Positions 61,932 to 64,000 of a stretch of DNA of 64,000 nucleotides are shown one piece after another. Numbering within the stretch: the first letter of the stretch is position 1; each line of letters starts with the position of its first letter. The position numbers were made by a program, and so were the translations under genes. Below the pieces are notes generated by a model. It ran no database searches and was not told the origin of the DNA. It saw only the letters and a list, made by a program, of their open reading frames with translations. The stretch spans positions 310,001 to 374,000 of the forward strand of contig NZ_JAFEIG010000020.1 in the NCBI RefSeq assembly GCF_017495225.1. Reading direction: 5' to 3'. Origin of the DNA: Daejeonella sp. GTDB lineage: Bacteria; Bacteroidota; Bacteroidia; Sphingobacteriales; Sphingobacteriaceae.

Positions 61932-64000
61932 TTAAAAAGGCATACCAATACCGAAATTATACTGCACAAAGCGGTAAACATCTGGTCTGTGTGATATATT
62001 GAAATCTTCTTTAAACTGTTTTTTATTGAACAAATGTTTGATAACATATTGATCGGAGCCAATAAATTGAGGATCCTTCACTTTTATTCCGGCATCTAGT
62101 CTAAATACAAAGTAGTTATAATCAAATCGTAAACCGGCACCAATTCCAATGGCTAATTGGCCTAGAAACTTGTTAAATTTAAATTGACCATCCGGATTTT
62201 CAATAAAATCTGAGCTTCTCCAAATATTACCAAAATCAGCAAAAGTTGCGCCTTTGACTTTGGCATTTAAGATATTATCTGCCACTTTAAATCGGTATTC
62301 GAGATTAGCTTCTAGTTTTATTTCACCAAGCTGATCTAAATTTCGGAGATTACTCCTCAATGTATCAGCTGTACCCGATGTCCCGAAAACTGCTCGATTA
62401 TACTTACCTGGGCCTAATGTTCTAGCTTGCCACGCCCTTATACCGCTCGATCCACCAGCAAAGAAATTCTTTTCAAAAGTTAAACGAACACTGTTTCCAT
62501 ACGGAATACCAATGCCAGGGTTAATTCGTGCCACCAACTGTTGTTCGCCACCTAAAGCACGATAATATCTTAAATCAAACTCCGTTTTAACGTATTGTTG
62601 ATAAGGAATACCAAAAACCTCCTTGAATCCCTCAATATCCTCATTGAATTTTACAATTGAATTTAATAGTGCTAAAGAATTACCAGCAGCATCTAAAGAA
62701 CCTTTAAAATACCAGAAATTACTGTAGGTATTTAACTTGTTTGCATTAAGCGTAAAAGCATATTTACTACCAAAATTGAAAAACTTTCTATCATTGGTTT
62801 TCACATACAATTCGAAGCCTCTCCTAATTAAACTATCTCTTAAAACAGCATCTAATTCACCCTTTCGAAACTCAACATTTATAGGAGTAAAAGAGTGTAA
62901 CTTTTGTTTTGTTTCAACCCAATCATAAGTAATTGAATTTATAAAAACGCGACTTGAAAAGGCCTCTTTCTGATCAAAAAGCTGGTAGCTACTCGAAATT
63001 GTTGTTCGAGGCATCCCATTTTTACCCATCAAGGGAATGTTAAATGGCACCAATAATTTAGGAATCACAAGATTAGCCCCTAATTGAAGATCGCGGCTAA
63101 ATACACGATCAAAAATTTTAGATTTTCCTGTAGCGTCAAAAAATATTCCGTATTTAACCTTAAGCTCTAAAAGTTCGGCTCCACCAAATAGATTACGATT
63201 GGTGTAAGTATTACCAATGTTTAAACCATTCCGACCAGCGTTAAAAATATATTCCCCTTCAATTCTGCTACTCATTCTTTTTAAAGGAGTAATAGTATAT
63301 CTGGGAATCAATCTTGCGGTACTATCACTAGACTTTTGATAATCAATTTTCACATTCCTAAATACGTTCAAATCATATAAACGATCGTATGTAATATCCT
63401 CATTATCAATATTATAAAGATTACCTTTCTTTAAATATACATAACGAGAAATTGGTTTAGGATTAAATTTTCGGGAATAGTCGATAAAATTAAATTGATT
63501 ATCAATCCTTACAGTATCCAAATTTTGAATGTCTTTTGACCCTGCACTATTGGTTATAGTAATTTGGCTATTATCAATAAGGTAAGTTTGATGGGAAGAT
63601 TTATTTGCAGGATTAGCCAAATATAATTTTAGATTGACTTCATTATTTTTCAAATTACTATCTACTTCAAACCTTACAAACTGACGTACATAGTCAAAAT
63701 AGCCATTCTGCTTCATCATTTTAAAGATTTGTTCACGCTCTAATGCTAAAGAGTCTGAGTCGAAACGCTGACCCTCTTTAATATGGCTAAAACGTGCACG
63801 ATTAGCCATATAAAGAGACTTTGCTGTTGAATCTTCTATAATATAAGTAATTTCTTTAACTTTAAATACAGATCCCTGATCAGCTGTAAACAAAATTTCG
63901 GCCTTTTTATTCTCTATTTTAAGGTCGCTTTTCACTTTTGCATTAAGATAACCCTTCGTGGCTAAGAATTTCTCGATTTGCACTCTTGAAATGTCTAATA
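61932..64000 (-). CDS. BamA/TamA-family outer membrane protein, TamL-like, 5' end beyond the window
   Basis: At least 689 codons; the frame is open to the right edge, since codons before the first plausible start (a GTG at 63983) read LDISRV and continue the POTRA pattern '..VQIEKFLATKGYLNAKVK'. POTRA-type repeats are followed by a barrel ('FFAGGSSGIRAWQARTLGPG' is the conserved substrate-loop region, and it ends FGIGMPF with a terminal aromatic). In Bacteroidota such proteins (TamL) work with TamB in envelope biogenesis. The N-terminal lipobox, if present, lies outside. Convergent with the previous gene. Confidence 0.8.
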   Translation of the reverse strand, partial: LDISRVQIEKFLATKGYLNAKVKSDLKIENKKAEILFTADQGSVFKVKEITYIIEDSTAKSLYMANRARFSHIKEGQRFDSDSLALEREQIFKMMKQNGYFDYVRQFVRFEVDSNLKNNEVNLKLYLANPANKSSHQTYLIDNSQITITNSAGSKDIQNLDTVRIDNQFNFIDYSRKFNPKPISRYVYLKKGNLYNIDNEDITYDRLYDLNVFRNVKIDYQKSSDSTARLIPRYTITPLKRMSSRIEGEYIFNAGRNGLNIGNTYTNRNLFGGAELLELKVKYGIFFDATGKSKIFDRVFSRDLQLGANLVIPKLLVPFNIPLMGKNGMPRTTISSSYQLFDQKEAFSSRVFINSITYDWVETKQKLHSFTPINVEFRKGELDAVLRDSLIRRGFELYVKTNDRKFFNFGSKYAFTLNANKLNTYSNFWYFKGSLDAAGNSLALLNSIVKFNEDIEGFKEVFGIPYQQYVKTEFDLRYYRALGGEQQLVARINPGIGIPYGNSVRLTFEKNFFAGGSSGIRAWQARTLGPGKYNRAVFGTSGTADTLRSNLRNLDQLGEIKLEANLEYRFKVADNILNAKVKGATFADFGNIWRSSDFIENPDGQFKFNKFLGQLAIGIGAGLRFDYNYFVFRLDAGIKVKDPQFIGSDQYVIKHLFNKKQFKEDFNISHRPDVYRFVQYNFGIGMPF

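Noticed and set aside
63983..63985. GTG start for the last minus-strand gene
   Set aside because: Codons upstream of it up to the window edge continue the POTRA pattern, so the gene is cut by the edge rather than starting there.
1..64000. tRNA, rRNA, insertion sequences or prophage genes
   Set aside because: Scanned by eye; no cloverleaf with CCA-like ends, no rRNA motifs, no DDE transposase and no phage structural genes were recognised.

Overview
The window reads as a chromosome segment of a Bacteroidota bacterium, most likely a Sphingobacteriales/Pedobacter-type organism. This rests on the AT-rich DNA, TAnnTTTG-type -7 promoter elements, absence of clear Shine-Dalgarno sites, a CusA pump fused to its TolC partner, a MoaC-MoaB fusion, DUF4251, an outer-membrane OMP_b-brl family receptor, a TamL/BamA-like protein, and a 1335-aa adhesin ending in a type IX secretion sorting domain. 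The species assignment is inference. I saw no rRNA, tRNA, transposase, prophage or CRISPR array.

Layout. 1-381: 5' part of an ECF sigma factor gene. 575-8836: a catabolic island with a plus-strand operon (secreted amidohydrolase, PQQ-type sugar dehydrogenase-like propeller, RidA, LctP permease) facing a minus-strand set (Tat-type exported SelA-fold PLP enzyme, ActP-like acetate symporter, YjcH). 9037-15207: membrane acyltransferase, peptidoglycan amidase, several tiny proteins and a TPR metallopeptidase. 15308-21298: heavy-metal efflux (CusA-TolC fusion and adaptor). 21365-24755: formylglycine-generating-enzyme-like lipoprotein with a tiny Cys-Cys lipoprotein, then UxuA and a short-chain dehydrogenase. 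25043-31055: outer membrane protein, MoaCB, DUF4251, J-domain/KTSC and zinc-ribbon genes separated by repeat-rich spacers. 31358-31955: parDE toxin-antitoxin. 32225-36080: two-subunit molybdenum hydroxylase and a sialidase. 36232-45148: kelch-type membrane regulator, YaaA-like genes (one truncated), T9SS adhesin, two lipoproteins and a frameshifted HEPN gene. 45274-52758: two more amidohydrolases, DUF6150, AAA/DUF4143 ATPase with a striking 23-bp repeat array, YjdM, a second exported PLP enzyme and a Crp-like regulator. 52839-58754: YceI operon, then the operon AGE epimerase, sugar MFS, exported FAD oxidoreductase, exported RidA. 59032-64000: patatin-like outer membrane phospholipase and a TamL/BamA-like protein.

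How it may work together. The most interesting theme is a duplicated enzyme set split over 0.5-9 kb and 45-58 kb: three amidohydrolases of the deacetylase type (COG3964-like), two SelA/DgaE-like PLP enzymes, two RidA proteins, an oxidase, a sugar dehydrogenase and transporters for sugars, hydroxy or keto acids and acetate. Nearly all the enzymes carry Sec or Tat-type export signals. A coherent but unproven reading is an extracytoplasmic route that oxidises and deacetylates an N-acetylated amino sugar or amino-sugar acid, removes ammonia with a PLP lyase assisted by RidA, and imports the acid and acetate products. A sialidase, an N-acylglucosamine 2-epimerase and a FucP/NagP-like transporter in the same window fit an amino-sugar diet, and UxuA would converge on 2-keto-3-deoxygluconate.

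The spacers are unusually rich in short repeats: two heptanucleotide tandem families, GTAGGG palindromes, a 125-bp tandem element with inverted ends and the 23-bp array.
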